Source: Aminiphilus circumscriptus DSM 16581 (GTDB taxonomy: Bacteria; Synergistota; Synergistia; Synergistales; Aminiphilaceae). Taken from it: 64,000 nucleotides of DNA. Under the pieces are notes generated by a model. It searched no databases, had not been told where the DNA came from, and was given only the letters and a program-made list of their open reading frames with translations. Made by a program: the position numbers and the translations under genes. The stretch spans positions 372,001-436,000 of the forward strand of contig NZ_JAFY01000005.1 of the NCBI RefSeq assembly GCF_000526375.1. The letters run 5' to 3'. Below are positions 45,239 to 55,906 of this stretch, piece after piece (the first letter of the stretch is position 1; every line of letters starts with the position of its first letter).

Positions 45239-48200
45239 TCATATATTTCTGCCCCCCGTCTCCCCGGAAAGTCGTCCCCAAACATCCCGGTAGTCACGGC
45301 CCGACATTGCCGTTCCTCTGGGGGCAAGCCGTCCCCAGTCGCTGTCACTTAGGGTTTTCAAGAAGTCACGAGCTACACCGACAGTCTGATTGCCCGCCGG
45401 GATGCCCGTCCTCCGCTCAAATTCATTGCCCATCGGTTCGGCAATACTTCTTGGGACACTATTCATGCGCATAAGCACCGCCGCCTCGGTCTTGACGCCG
45501 TGATAAATCATGGCGGGCAAGCTGTTGATCCGGCGTTTTTCGTCAGCGGAAAGCTGATCGAAGTCAATGCCGCTTATCTTGCACAATGCCGAAAGACCCC
45601 ATGGACCATTGTTCGTCAAATCTCGGTAGATTGCTTTGCACGTGCTTGTAATCGCCTCGGTGCCGGTCTTATTACTGAAGAACTCCGTCGCTATGTCCTG
45701 GATGGAGCGCCCGTCCACCCAAGCACGAGTGATGTTGGCGATATGCTGATGCGTCAACCCCTCTGAACTGATCTCTGATAGCTTGATTTCCGGGATACGC
45801 ATCATGATGCCGATCAGGTTTGGAAGAGGAGACGTAACCGCATCTCCGAATATGCTCGTTGGCTCCCAATCCGCAGGTGTTAACTTTCTCTGCATCTGAT
45901 TGAGACCTGCAAGTGCTGCGGCAACGCCTTCCGGGGCAAAGCCTGTCGCATCGGCCAAGGCCGCCGGGCCCGGATTGGCCGCTAACTTCCGGGCGTAGTC
46001 CCCCGTGGCTTGTAGGAGGGCTTGTGCCTTTTGCCTCGCGCTCCTGTCTGAACGCTCCTGCAGTATTCCGAAGCCGTAGGTGTTTCGAAGTAGCTGCTCT
46101 GTTTCGGCCAGCACAGAATCAAGGTTCTTCTTTTCATTCCAGAGGTGCGCTACGTAGCAACGGAAGTCCGACCATTGCTCGTTCTGAATAACCGAGGAAA
46201 GCTGGCCAAGCATGCCAAGGCGCTCTACTTCATCCAGTAATCCAATGAGGCGGGAGATCAATGCCCCCGTCGTCCTGCTAACGAACTGCTGATTACCGGT
46301 CGGATCACTGCCCGCCGCTAATCCCACAATACCAACACTTTCCTGATTCACTCGCCCTGCGCGTCCTGCAAGGTTCCAGAATGTTCTTGGGCTCATTTCC
46401 TTCCCATAGGGATACTTCCGCGTGGCTAAGAACACTGACGCGACGGGGAAGTTGATGCCATGGATGAGTGTCGTCGTCGTGCAAAGGACTCGCAAGGCTC
46501 CGATTTCGGTAAGCCATTCCATGAGCGTTCGGGTTTCGTCGGAAAGCCCCGTATGGTGAACGCCTACGCCGTGCCCGAGCATCTGAATAAGTTCGAATTG
46601 TGAACTGATTTCGGTCTGCAGGAATCGCTGGACCAGGGCGACTTCCGGTGAAATATCGTCAAGAGGTGCGAGGCTGTTTCGCACAACTCGCGCCACAGAC
46701 CACACATGATCAATCTTCTGGGCAACAGCGATGCTGGTCCCCCGTTCCGAGAACACCTTTGCCATAGCCCCGGCCTGGACAGACACTCCCTTTGCTTTTG
46801 AGAAGGGAATATCCAAGGGTTTGACGGCCCCGACCTGATGCTGTCCGCGGAGATGAATGGTCTTCGGAGTTGTGGTCAGAGTTTCGTATTGCAGCCTCCA
46901 TCCCCCGCGAGTCGAACTGTCCACTACGGCATGGAATAGGCCGACGGCTCGTTCATTTGGTTGCCAAGGTGACGTTCCAATGCTTATCGTCTTACCCGCA
47001 TCAGCGCCGAGCCATCTCGCCAAATCACCTGCATTTGGTACAAAAGGCATCAACAAGAGGAAGTTGGCTCGGTCACATTCCCGCTTGATGGTGGCCAGCA
47101 GCAATTCGATCCTCAGCCCACGTTCCTCGTCTTCGATGCTGTGCGCCTCGTCCATTACCACCAGAGCCAGCGGACGAGCTACCTTCTTGTTCCGAATAAC
47201 AAGGTGCAGCTTTTCCGGTGTGGAAACAAGAATGTGAAAGGGCACGACTTCGCTTTGGGCGGCAAGCATCGCTTCCTCGAACGCGTCTATCTCTATAGCA
47301 CCGGTCAACTGCTCAACCACTATATCCAATGGACTGAAGTCTTCACGCAGGCGGCGGGTCAATTGTGCCACGAGAGCTCGCGTTGGTGCGACATACGCGA
47401 CCCATCCCTTGTCCGCGTCGAACTGATTCAGTGCCTGGAGCATTCGGAACTGCGCCAGCGTAGTCTTCCCTCCAGATGTCGGCAGGTCCACGACCACTGC
47501 GCGGCTTGCCTGGTCCAAGAGACCCTGTTCCTGCAAGGCGGCCCGTTGCGGAGGCAAGAGCTCGAACATTGAGCGCGTCTTGATAACGCTTTTGACGAAT
47601 CGGGTCACGCGGGAGTTAACCGCTTGGGCCACCTTCCAGAGGGAAGCGGCAACCATCCGTCGGGAAGTGGCGTGCAGCCAGCGGAGGATAACTTCGAGAG
47701 CGACGTCCTGTGCGGCTGAAGCTGCTCGTCGTGCCGATTCGAAATGTTTGTCCAGCTCGGCTTCAATTCCCACCGGTTGCCCTTGCAGCATATAAACTGA
47801 AAGAAGTTCCGTCGCCTTCGCCCAGTGGTACAGCGCAATAAGGCGAAGAGCCGCAGCTTGAGCGACGGCGTTGTCGGGTTTGGCAAGTGAGCCGTTCTCG
47901 TATTGTTCTTGGTCCTTTCGCAGACCGGCAATGATCTCTCGGACCCCATCAAGGTCATCCCATCCTTGCTTGCGCAAGAGACGCACCCAGCAGTCGAAGA
48001 GCCTGCGGAGTATCCGGTTTTCCCAAGTTGCATCCGCAACTGACGGCGGCTTTACCTCCCGTTCATGGTCTTTGAGCCAGCGCCTAAGGTCTGTCCACTG
48101 GTCTCCGCAATAAGCAAGCGCCGACAAATGGAGAACATGAAATATCCTATTTTCTGAACTCGCTGGTATCGGCAAAGTCCTTCGCAAGGCATATGCTCGG

Positions 48201-48508
48201 AAAGTTCCTGCCTGTGCCTGCAATCGCAGTTGAACACGCTCTTCATCGGCCGCAGGATGCAGAAGCGCATCCAGCCCCTCGATTGCAGCCATTTCGTAGG
48301 CCGTGGCAACGCGCTCCACCAGTTCGCTGTCCGTAACAGTCTCGTCAAAGGCAATCACCATCTGATGTCCGACAGCGGAGCGCATGGTTCGGACCTTGGC
48401 TACCTCCAACGCCCGTGCAAGCCCGTTATCACCGATAGCCTTGATAGCCCAATGCTGGTCGACGCGATTGAGGGCGTCTTCGGTAATGACCATGTCAGTT
48501 CTGGCCAT
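45239..48508 (-). CDS. HamB/AbpB-like SF2 helicase of a Hachiman-type defence pair
   Basis: 1089-residue helicase: about 330 N-terminal residues of helical repeats, then motif [14 protein letters not shown] (about 344-349 for TSGGKT), APTRALV, motif [13 protein letters not shown] (DEAH 453-456), [12 protein letters not shown] and motif [13 protein letters not shown] (about 714-719), then a 350-residue C-terminal region. Ski2/DEAH-like motor without a visible nuclease domain. ATG 48508 with GGGAGGGCGG overlaps the nuclease-like gene by 14 bp, which is the HamA-HamB arrangement. Its stop overlaps the hsdR start (ATGA). In known Hachiman systems HamB senses damaged or unusual DNA and releases HamA. 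The assignment is by domain logic, not by search. Confidence 0.72.
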   Translation of the reverse strand: MARTDMVITEDALNRVDQHWAIKAIGDNGLARALEVAKVRTMRSAVGHQMVIAFDETVTDSELVERVATAYEMAAIEGLDALLHPAADEERVQLRLQAQAGTFRAYALRRTLPIPASSENRIFHVLHLSALAYCGDQWTDLRRWLKDHEREVKPPSVADATWENRILRRLFDCWVRLLRKQGWDDLDGVREIIAGLRKDQEQYENGSLAKPDNAVAQAAALRLIALYHWAKATELLSVYMLQGQPVGIEAELDKHFESARRAASAAQDVALEVILRWLHATSRRMVAASLWKVAQAVNSRVTRFVKSVIKTRSMFELLPPQRAALQEQGLLDQASRAVVVDLPTSGGKTTLAQFRMLQALNQFDADKGWVAYVAPTRALVAQLTRRLREDFSPLDIVVEQLTGAIEIDAFEEAMLAAQSEVVPFHILVSTPEKLHLVIRNKKVARPLALVVMDEAHSIEDEERGLRIELLLATIKRECDRANFLLLMPFVPNAGDLARWLGADAGKTISIGTSPWQPNERAVGLFHAVVDSSTRGGWRLQYETLTTTPKTIHLRGQHQVGAVKPLDIPFSKAKGVSVQAGAMAKVFSERGTSIAVAQKIDHVWSVARVVRNSLAPLDDISPEVALVQRFLQTEISSQFELIQMLGHGVGVHHTGLSDETRTLMEWLTEIGALRVLCTTTTLIHGINFPVASVFLATRKYPYGKEMSPRTFWNLAGRAGRVNQESVGIVGLAAGSDPTGNQQFVSRTTGALISRLIGLLDEVERLGMLGQLSSVIQNEQWSDFRCYVAHLWNEKKNLDSVLAETEQLLRNTYGFGILQERSDRSARQKAQALLQATGDYARKLAANPGPAALADATGFAPEGVAAALAGLNQMQRKLTPADWEPTSIFGDAVTSPLPNLIGIMMRIPEIKLSEISSEGLTHQHIANITRAWVDGRSIQDIATEFFSNKTGTEAITSTCKAIYRDLTNNGPWGLSALCKISGIDFDQLSADEKRRINSLPAMIYHGVKTEAAVLMRMNSVPRSIAEPMGNEFERRTGIPAGNQTVGVARDFLKTLSDSDWGRLAPRGTAMSGRDYRDVWGRLSGETGGRNI

Positions 48509-49307
48509 GTCCGCCCTCCCGTTCTGCGATAGCGCGTTGTGCAAGCGAATTGATGGTTTTCCTCGGTAGATACATCGCTCTCAGTTCAATGCTTGTTTCC
48601 GTGGGACATCCCTCAGCCAGTTTACTGGCACGGCATGCTAAATCCTCTCGCTTCGGTTCCACATCCCTTACCAGGATGCCGAACAGAGAAACGTCGCCAG
48701 GGTTGGCGAGATAGCGTTTCGCAGCGCTACGGTAACGCTGAAACCACTCGGTCCCGTTCGCATGATGCCCGAGGTACTTCACCAGGGAATCCTTCACCAC
48801 TGTCGAGTCGCGCAATTCCTCCAACTGCTTCCTTAGCCCGTGGCGGCCGTCCATAACACTCGGAGGCCATGCCTCCTGCTGAGAGGTCTTGACCTCGCCG
48901 AATGCAAAGCGGTGAGTATCGTCGACCGCACCCGTGTTCTGAAAGCCAACGAGATCTGTTCCGGCGGGGCTGGCGCTCGGATTCTTTAGGTCGCGCCCAG
49001 TTGGCCAGGGGAACTCACAAGCCCGATGCTCGACAAGAAATGCCTCTGATAGGGCCTCACCCACACGCCAGTTCTCCGGCGTTACGCTATTGGCCAGAAT
49101 GCGCTTCAAACTCTTGTCCGAAAAGTCGGTTGTTATAACGCTCCTCAGAATGGCTTGAAGGTCCAGCGTTCCGGCATCGTCCCAAAGAATGTGCGACACG
49201 GAACCGCTCAACGCGGTCGCAAGCTCTCCGTCCGTATAGGACGCGCCTCGTGCCGTGACGGGCGCAACATCCGCTATATAGAGCTCGGTTCCGGTGGCCA
49301 TCGTCAT
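48495..49307 (-). CDS. HamA/AbpA-like (DUF1837-type) nuclease-like protein
   Basis: 270 residues. A PD-(D/E)xK-like core is seen: GEALSEAFLVEH (helix with Glu), GTDLVGF (Asp118) and FGEVKTSQQ (Glu138-x-Lys140), matching the pattern of DUF1837/HamA proteins. ATG 49307 shares a base with the hsdS stop (TGATG) and has GGGAGGTGCG upstream; a GTG three codons earlier is less likely. Paired by overlap with the large helicase gene, it is read as the effector half of a Hachiman/AbpAB-type pair lying inside a type I restriction operon. The remaining residues are not recognisable. Confidence 0.65.
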   Translation of the reverse strand: MTMATGTELYIADVAPVTARGASYTDGELATALSGSVSHILWDDAGTLDLQAILRSVITTDFSDKSLKRILANSVTPENWRVGEALSEAFLVEHRACEFPWPTGRDLKNPSASPAGTDLVGFQNTGAVDDTHRFAFGEVKTSQQEAWPPSVMDGRHGLRKQLEELRDSTVVKDSLVKYLGHHANGTEWFQRYRSAAKRYLANPGDVSLFGILVRDVEPKREDLACRASKLAEGCPTETSIELRAMYLPRKTINSLAQRAIAEREGGHGQN

Positions 49308-50633
49308 CAGGCGCACCTCCCGGCGATCCGCTCGGCTTCTGTAACGACTAGTTCGCCCGAGATTAGTCTCGGTAACAGAGCATCGCGGAGGTCGGCAAGA
49401 AAGACGTTTTCATCGTAGATTCCTTCGAGCCGCTGTTGAGTCGGAATGAATAGGTGTCCAAAACGCCCCACTATCTCCCTCGGCGGTAAGGCAAACTTCG
49501 GTTTTTGCAGACCATCAAGAGGCAACATGTTCACAGTCGTGCCGTTAGTGTGTCCAGCAACAACATTGTGAAAATGCTGAGTCCGGAACAGCAGGTATGT
49601 GAACCACGCTGGAAGATAGCTCGTAGCCTTTTGCTGAATGCGGAATATATGATGACTGAACAAACCTTGAGGGCCGTACCGCTCAGGTACAATCGCCGCG
49701 TATCCAATCAGAAGATAATCAAAGCCCTGCTCAGTGTTTGTAACGATCACATCCCCTGGTTTCAGCAAATGAGCAGGCCTGTATTCGCCGTTGTACCACT
49801 TTAATCCCTCGTATTTGTAGCCGCCGCCTTCGTAAACCGAATTGAGATTGTGCATCGGGAGACCTTCCCCTGGCTGGCACAGATGCTGGCCTTTGTAACT
49901 CAGACCTTTATTGGCAGTGATTTGATCAGCCAGCGAAGTGATCGTCCACCCTCTGGGAATCTCGCCCAGTTCGGAGTCCTCGAAGGAGTCTGGAAAAAGG
50001 GCGGAGATTTCGGGCTTGAGTCCGTGGGGCTGCCGGCCGGCGGCCTTGGCGCGGACGGGGTCGAAGTCCACAAACCAGCTCTTGAAGATCGCCCGTGCCG
50101 TCGCTTCCAGCGTCCGGTTCATCATGCGGTTGAGTGCGATCTTGTCGTCTAGCGCGCCGAGGATGCAGGCGATAGCGTCTTGTTGGCCGAGAGGGGGCAG
50201 TGTTAGTGGGAATCGACCGAGAACTTTCGCATTTGCTCCCGCTTGGGCAGAGCCGGTTTTTGAGCTGTTGATGAAACCCCACCAACGGGACGTTCGCATG
50301 TTGTACCACACGAACCGTGGGCTCACGCGGGATCGGTCCAAACGAAAACGAATGAGGTACGAAGCGAATACTGCGTCCTCATCACCCCAGTAGAGGTAGT
50401 TTTCCCCGGTACTGTTGCCCGTTCTAGCAACGACGATATCACCAGGAGTTAGCTTGTATTTGCGGTGCTCCTCAGGTGTGATTGGGCAGTACGGCACATG
50501 CGACCAGTCAACGACTCCGCCCTGAATGTCCGTAATGCGCAGGAACTTCGGGCCGACCTGATCGGTGGTAGCGCTTTCGGTGTATCCATAGGACACGTCC
50601 ACTGCGACATCAGCCAAGCTTGTTTCTTGCCAT

Positions 50634-50644
<11 letters not shown>
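49307..50644 (-). CDS. hsdS: type I restriction-modification specificity subunit HsdS
   Basis: 445 residues with two target-recognition domains, each followed by a conserved helix region: [27 protein letters not shown] after the first (only part of it: PPLGQQDAI) and [10 protein letters not shown] with [17 protein letters not shown] after the second. Each half would read one part of a bipartite DNA site. ATG 50644 overlaps the hsdM stop by 11 bp. The two recognition domains differ, as usual. Intact. Confidence 0.93.
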
Positions 50645-52205
<1,561 letters not shown>

Positions 52206-52206
52206 T

Positions 52207-52350
52207 TCAGCTCTCCTCTCCGGCGAAGAATTCCTGTAACAGGTCTTGACCGCGTTCGCCCAGACCCCGGAGCAAGTCCTTGATCTGATTCAATACCAAC
52301 GGGAACGGCTTGGCCCGATTTTCTGTGTGTATCCGCTCGATAGATTCCAT
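52207..52350 (-). CDS. short ORF between HTH gene and hsdM, 46-47 residues
   Basis: Not recognised. [12 protein letters not shown] then [19 protein letters not shown] and an acidic end (EFFAGEES): one or two amphipathic helices. It ends just ahead of the hsdM start and begins 16 bp after the HTH gene, so it fits the operon, but the ribosome site is weak. Confidence 0.45.
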   Translation of the reverse strand: MESIERIHTENRAKPFPLVLNQIKDLLRGLGERGQDLLQEFFAGEES

Positions 52351-52366
52351 AGTCTTCGATACCTGC

Positions 52367-52570
52367 CTAATCGGTCCTCTGGTCGTTTGAGGAAGCACCT
52401 CCGGCTTTCACCCACTCGTCGATTTCGTTCTTCTTGAATTTCCATAGTCGACCCATCCGGTGAGCGGGCATCCGGTGTTTGTCGATCCATCGATACACCG
52501 TGTCGTTGCTGACACCGAGGTATTTGGATATCTCTTCCACCGACAACCATCGGTCTTCGATCTCGGTCAT
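52367..52570 (-). CDS. excisionase/MerR-like HTH DNA-binding protein
   Basis: 67 residues of the HTH_17 class: RWLSVEEISKYLGVSNDTVYRWI, then MPAHRMGRLWKFKKNEIDEWV, the winged-helix pattern used by excisionases and small regulators. ATG 52570 follows GGAGCAGGAG. As first gene of the restriction/defence operon, it may control its expression (many type I loci carry such a gene) or be left from an element. Confidence 0.85.
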   Translation of the reverse strand: MTEIEDRWLSVEEISKYLGVSNDTVYRWIDKHRMPAHRMGRLWKFKKNEIDEWVKAGGASSNDQRTD

Positions 52571-52604
52571 TTCTCCTGCTCCCGCAGTATGTTACGGTTT
52601 GCGA

Positions 52605-52844
52605 CTACCCGCTCGCCTCGGCCGCACAAAGGGAGAGGGACGCACCTCTCCTATTTTCCAATAGATTATGATTCGCCGATCCTTTCCGATTGTCAACCGC
52701 AATTTGCCGCAGAAACCTGGATTTGTCCGTATCGATTGTCCCGACGATCTCTCGAGTTTCCGCTTCACGGAATACATACCGGAATCGATCCCTATCCGGG
52801 CCGTAAACCTGCCGTTCGAGAGAAATTACCCGTTCCGGGGCCAT
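52605..52844 (-). CDS. possible small unknown protein, 79 residues
   Basis: Open frame from ATG 52844 with AGGG eight bases upstream. Product begins MAPERVISLERQVYGPD and has alternating charged/hydrophobic stretches (RYVFREAETREIVGTI). Not recognised. Could also be a chance frame in the DNA between the HTH gene and the cyclotransferase pseudogene. Confidence 0.3.
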   Translation of the reverse strand: MAPERVISLERQVYGPDRDRFRYVFREAETREIVGTIDTDKSRFLRQIAVDNRKGSANHNLLENRRGASLSLCAAEASG

Positions 52845-53417
52845 TGTGAGGACCCTAAAGGATGCAGTCCTCTCTCGTTCGAGAGGAATCCGACATAGAG
52901 CCAGGCCGGAAGATCGACTCCCTTTGTCCGGACAGGGACCAGGACGCGGCGGTAGAGGCAGGGACCGCCGGGGTGAAACCCCTCCAGCCGGTCGATGGCC
53001 GGGAGGCGGATCACGCACGGGGTCGTCGAAGGTCAGAAGCTCCCCGTACACGGGGCTCTAGGGCGCGCCTGTGCCCTTCTTTGGGAGCCGGTCGGGGGGT
53101 GGCTCGGGATTGGACATGCGGGCCGTCACGTGCGCTTGTGTGGCCACGTCGGCGAGCGGGTTGGGGTCCCTCCCGACGGCGAGGATGTCCTCCTCCGGGA
53201 CCTGCAGGACCGGGATTCCGGAGGATGTCTCGAAGAGGCGGCCGCGGACCGTGGCGTCCTCCATTGCCAGGACTCCCCGGCAGAATCGGTCGTGGTTCCA
53301 GAAACCGCGCTTCAGGGTGCCGTAGACGAAGAGTCTTAGCATTCCGTTTGTGTTCGGCTTCAAGGGTTCTGTTGGGTTCATTGCCTGGTTCATGGGGTTC
53401 ATTGGAGTGTCTGTCAT
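52826..53417 (-). pseudogene. gamma-glutamylcyclotransferase-like (AIG2/GGCT fold) gene with stop and frameshift
   Basis: ATG 53417 overlaps the amidotransferase stop (ATGA). Reads LRLFVYGTLKRGFWNHDRF and RGRLFETSSGIPVL, the GGCT N terminus, to a TAG at 53058-53060. The same frame continues SPVYGELLTFDDPVR, then a one-base shift brings IDRLEGFHPGG, LYRRVLVPV and LPAWLYV, the rest of the fold. So one in-frame amber stop and one frameshift are needed to explain it. A functional 119-residue fragment is unlikely. The catalytic glutamate region is beyond the stop. Confidence 0.7.
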
Positions 53418-54196
53418 GGCTCCGCGCCCTTTCTCTCCTGGGCGACGAACTCGAACGGTTCCACCGAATACGAGGCCAGGTCCTCGCGCCGGAAAACCAC
53501 CAGGCTCATGGGCTGGACCGGTAACTCCCTCCAGCCCTTTTCCTCCGCCAGCACAGCGTCGAGGTATGCCGGGTCCGAGGCGTAGAGGACGGCTTTGCGG
53601 CGGGGATGCCAGCGCAGTTCCAGCGGCCGGTTCCCCTTGAGCACGATGACGGTTTCCGGATCGGTCCGGCAGGCGATGATGGCGGTGATCTGCCCGCGGC
53701 AGCGCCTGATGCGCGCCTTGAACCGCTCGATATCCATAGCCCCGTCCCGCGCGGCGTTCGCGGCCAGGCGGAACAGAATCTCGCTGTCCACCTCGGAGAA
53801 GCGTCGCAGCTTCCAGCGGCGGAAGAGGTAATCGGCGTTGTAGATGGTGCCGTTGTGGGTGCCGATCACCTCCCCGGCGCGGATCGGGTGGTTGTTGCTG
53901 TTGACCCGCTCGTCCCCTCGGATGCGCCACCGGGTATGGCCGAGCAGGAGCGTGGCGCGGTCGTTTATGCTGGCAAGGAGTTCGGCGAAGGCCTTGTCCG
54001 TGACGAACCGCTCGGCCGTCACCGGCCGCTTGAAGAGCCGGTGTCCGCCGTCGGTGTCGAGCCATGCCGCGCCGGTGGCGTGTGGTCCGCGCTCCTCGCT
54101 CAATACAAGCAGGCGGGTGAAGAGCCAGGCGAGATACTCCCGCTCCTCGGCGCGTCGCCGCTTATTTCCGAAGATGACGCCCGCGAGCCCGCACAT
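53414..54196 (-). CDS. class II glutamine amidotransferase domain protein
   Basis: 260 residues starting MCGLAGVIFG; after Met removal Cys is N-terminal, the Ntn-hydrolase nucleophile. ERGPHATGAAW, LLGHTRWRIRG, HPIRAGEVIGTHNGTIYNAD and DSEILF follow in the order of the GlmS/PurF glutaminase domain. No sugar-isomerase or PRPP domain is attached, so ammonia must be used by another protein, probably one lost from this locus. Such stand-alone GATase-II genes occur with GGCT-fold and amidoligase genes in phages and mobile elements. It overlaps the upstream gene by one base and the downstream pseudogene by four. Confidence 0.82.
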   Translation of the reverse strand: MCGLAGVIFGNKRRRAEEREYLAWLFTRLLVLSEERGPHATGAAWLDTDGGHRLFKRPVTAERFVTDKAFAELLASINDRATLLLGHTRWRIRGDERVNSNNHPIRAGEVIGTHNGTIYNADYLFRRWKLRRFSEVDSEILFRLAANAARDGAMDIERFKARIRRCRGQITAIIACRTDPETVIVLKGNRPLELRWHPRRKAVLYASDPAYLDAVLAEEKGWRELPVQPMSLVVFRREDLASYSVEPFEFVAQERKGAEP

Positions 54197-54534
54197 CAGG
54201 ATTTCCCTCCCTGCGGATCGACGATGAACCCGCGGAAGACGCCCTCGGTGTATTCCTTCGGGTGCGCCTTGATCCAGCGTGCGGCGTCCGGCCAGCCGAG
54301 CTCTCCGGCCAGCCGGGCGACGACCGGCCGGTCGAGCATGTTGGTCAGCCCCGAGAGCCGGACTGCGTCGATGCCCTGCCAGATCAAGGTGGGAATCGGT
54401 ATCCGCGCGGGTTTGTCGTCCTGCACCTCAGCAAGGCCGTGTTTGATCAGGGCATCGAGGAAGGATGCGGCCTTTTCCTCGGGCGTGTCGCCCCGGACCG
54501 TAAGCTTGACGCACACAACTTCAAAGATCTCCAT
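54196..54534 (-). CDS. phage-type hypothetical protein (DUF5049-like)
   Basis: 112 residues; IPTLIWQGIDAVRLSGLTNMLDRPVVARLA resembles a small phage/mobile-element family (recalled as DUF5049; low certainty), quoted here by its key residues IWQGI and SGLTNMLD. ATG 54534 lacks a ribosome site: only a T-rich stretch and a 16-bp hairpin lie upstream, so it might be leaderless or start elsewhere. Directly followed by the amidotransferase gene, with which it shares a base. Confidence 0.5.
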   Translation of the reverse strand: MEIFEVVCVKLTVRGDTPEEKAASFLDALIKHGLAEVQDDKPARIPIPTLIWQGIDAVRLSGLTNMLDRPVVARLAGELGWPDAARWIKAHPKEYTEGVFRGFIVDPQGGKS

Positions 54535-54545
54535 AAAATTAAAAA

Positions 54546-54592
54546 AACGCTACCCGCCAGCTCGTTGAAACTGCCAGTTCAACGAGCTGGCG
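54546..54592 (-). terminator. 16-bp perfect hairpin with T-rich tail (minus strand)
   Basis: CCGCCAGCTCGTTGAA (54553-54568) and its complement (54577-54592), loop of 8. Minus-strand GTAGCGTTTTTTTAATTTT follows, running into the next ATG. It looks like an intrinsic terminator placed before the DUF5049-like gene. Confidence 0.6.
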
Positions 54593-54628
54593 GACACAGA
54601 AGAGTATGCCGGGAGATTTGTTTTGATA

Positions 54629-54669
54629 ACGCCAAGGGCCATCCTCGTTACGAGGATGGCCCTTGGCGT
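54629..54669. repeat. 41-bp near-perfect palindrome
   Basis: Twenty bases (54629-54648, ACGCCAAGG...CCTCGT) and their exact complement (54650-54669) are separated by one base. No T tract on either side. The adjoining DNA has a short GGCTCT-type hexamer repeat (54675-54700). Confidence 0.8.
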
Positions 54670-54733
54670 GTTGGCGCTCTGGCTCTGGCTCTGGCTTTGA
54701 TTATGGATATTGCCCTTGTGCCTCCGCCGCTTC

Positions 54734-54943
54734 CTATCGGGCGATGGAGGTGCCTGCTGCGGTAACCCTGGGAGCTGCCGCAGAAGGGGCGAGAAAACTT
54801 TCCGTCATGGGAAAGAGCCCCACGGGAGTCTTGAGGTAGAGATGTTCCACCACACGCCCGTCGCGGATCTCCACGGGGAAAAAACGCCCTTCGGGAGTCA
54901 TCCAGTGGTGCTTGCCGCTGATGGTGACGAGTTTATTGCTCAT
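54734..54943 (-). CDS. small unknown protein, 69 residues
   Basis: MSNKLVTISGKHHWMTPEGRFF, then FPVEIRDGRVVEHLYLKTP and an Ala/Thr-rich tail. Not recognised. The ribosome site is weak. No signal peptide; a small beta-rich domain is plausible from alternating residues. It is isolated between the palindromes and the tRNA terminator. Confidence 0.4.
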   Translation of the reverse strand: MSNKLVTISGKHHWMTPEGRFFPVEIRDGRVVEHLYLKTPVGLFPMTESFLAPSAAAPRVTAAGTSIAR

Positions 54944-55060
54944 GTGTCTTTCGTGCCTTGCCTTTCTTCTCTGATTCCGACGTTTGGGAAGTACGGAACG
55001 GGGCCTTCGGTACGACTCCGGCGTTCCTGGACAGACGCACTTCCCATGCTTTCCTGCAAT

Positions 55061-55093
55061 ACAAATGGGCCATTCCGGTTTCCCGAAATGGCC
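55061..55093 (-). terminator. terminator of the tRNA array
   Basis: GGCCATTCCGG (55068-55078) pairs with CCGAAATGGCC (55083-55093), 11 bp with one G-T, TTTC/GAAA tetraloop; minus-strand CATTTGTATT follows. It lies 11 bp after the tRNA-Asn CCA. Confidence 0.6.
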
Positions 55094-55103
55094 TCATGTC
55101 TTC

Positions 55104-55179
55104 TGGCTCCTCGGCGAGGACTTGAACCTCGAACCTAGTGGTTAACAGCCACCCGCTCTGCCGATTGAGCTACCGAGGA
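55104..55179 (-). tRNA. tRNA-Asn (anticodon GTT)
   Basis: Full cloverleaf on the minus strand, acceptor TCCTCGG/CCGAGGA, anticodon loop CTGTTAACC, T loop GGTTCAAGTCC, encoded CCA. Confidence 0.97.
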
Positions 55180-55287
55180 ATATCCAAAGGCGTTTCCCGA
55201 TGCTTCGATTGCATAGATGACTTTTTATGGAGAAACACGAAAACCCTCTGGAAATCCGGTGTGTCTCATTTGGTTGAGTCTATTTTC

Positions 55288-55362
55288 TGGAGGCGGCACC
55301 CGGATTCGAACCGGGGGATAAAGGATTTGCAGTCCTCTGCCTTACCACTTGGCTATGCCGCC
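55288..55362 (-). tRNA. tRNA-Cys (anticodon GCA)
   Basis: Acceptor GGCGGCA/TGCCGCC, anticodon loop CTGCAAA, T loop GGTTCGAATCC, encoded CCA. Confidence 0.97.
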
Positions 55363-55374
55363 TCGGGAAGTTCC

Positions 55375-55449
55375 TGGAGCGGAAAACGGGATTCGAACCC
55401 GCGACCCCAACCTTGGCAAGGTTGTGCTCTACCGCTGAGCTATTTCCGC
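55375..55449 (-). tRNA. tRNA-Gly (anticodon GCC)
   Basis: Acceptor GCGGAAA/TTTCCGC, anticodon loop TTGCCAA, T loop GGTTCGAATCC, encoded CCA. Confidence 0.97.
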
Positions 55450-55464
55450 ACCTCAAAGGAAAAA

Positions 55465-55540
<76 letters not shown>

Positions 55541-55556
55541 GATCGGGCGAAAAAAA

Positions 55557-55634
55557 TGGCGGGGCTGACGAGACTTGAACTCGCGACCTCCGACGTGACA
55601 GGCCGGCGCTCTAACCGTACTGAGCTACAACCCC
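55557..55634 (-). tRNA. tRNA-Asp (anticodon GTC)
   Basis: Acceptor GGGGTTG/CAGCCCC with G discriminator, anticodon loop CTGTCAC, T loop AGTTCAAGTCT, encoded CCA. Confidence 0.96.
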
Positions 55635-55663
55635 GCATACTGCCGTTGCCATAAAACTCTTGT

Positions 55664-55738
55664 TGGTGGGCGGAATTGGGTTCGAACCAACGACCCCCTG
55701 CTTGTAAGGCAGGTGCTCTTCCGCTGAGCTATCCGCCC
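55664..55738 (-). tRNA. tRNA-Val (anticodon TAC)
   Basis: Acceptor GGGCGGA/TCCGCCC, anticodon loop CTTACAA, T loop GGTTCGAACCC, encoded CCA. First gene of the six-tRNA array; the integrase gene starts 170 bp beyond its 5' end. Confidence 0.97.
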
Positions 55739-55795
55739 CCATGCCCACCGACGCGAGGCATAGTATATCGAGCCGCGGCAGGGATGTCAACACCT

Positions 55796-55829
55796 TTGCG
55801 ACAAATTTCGTTTCCCCTTGCGACAGTTT
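55796..55829. repeat. pair of TTGCGACA direct repeats before the integrase gene
   Basis: CTTTGCGACAAATTT and CCTTGCGACAGTTTA, TTGCGACA at 55796-55803 and 55818-55825, 22 bp apart (two helical turns). Possible arm-type integrase sites or an operator. Confidence 0.4.
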
Positions 55830-55906
55830 ATTTTCCCCCTTGGCAGATGCTCAAAATTCGGCGGTTTTTTCCTCCAGGGACATTGACATTCAAAGGAGTG
55901 AACCCC

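Larger units (their letters stand above)
39606..45242 (-). pseudogene. hsdR: hsdR, type I restriction subunit, interrupted by two IS copies
   Basis: Three collinear pieces: 45242-43921, 42644-41410 and 40132-39606. Removing both IS copies and one target duplication at each site joins them in frame (FIGFTG|TPIELTD and [12 protein letters not shown]) into 1027 residues, a normal HsdR size. The first piece carries the nuclease region ([17 protein letters not shown]), motif [12 protein letters not shown] and [10 protein letters not shown]; the second the rest of the motor ([19 protein letters not shown]); the third the C-terminal HsdM-binding part (DUF3387-like, [21 protein letters not shown]). 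ATG 45242 overlaps the upstream helicase stop. As it stands restriction must be lost, while hsdM and hsdS remain intact. Confidence 0.92.

Noticed and set aside
53058-53060. Amber codon read as pyrrolysine in the cyclotransferase-like gene
   Set aside because: A frameshift follows in the same gene and no pylTSBCD genes are seen; decay explains it better.
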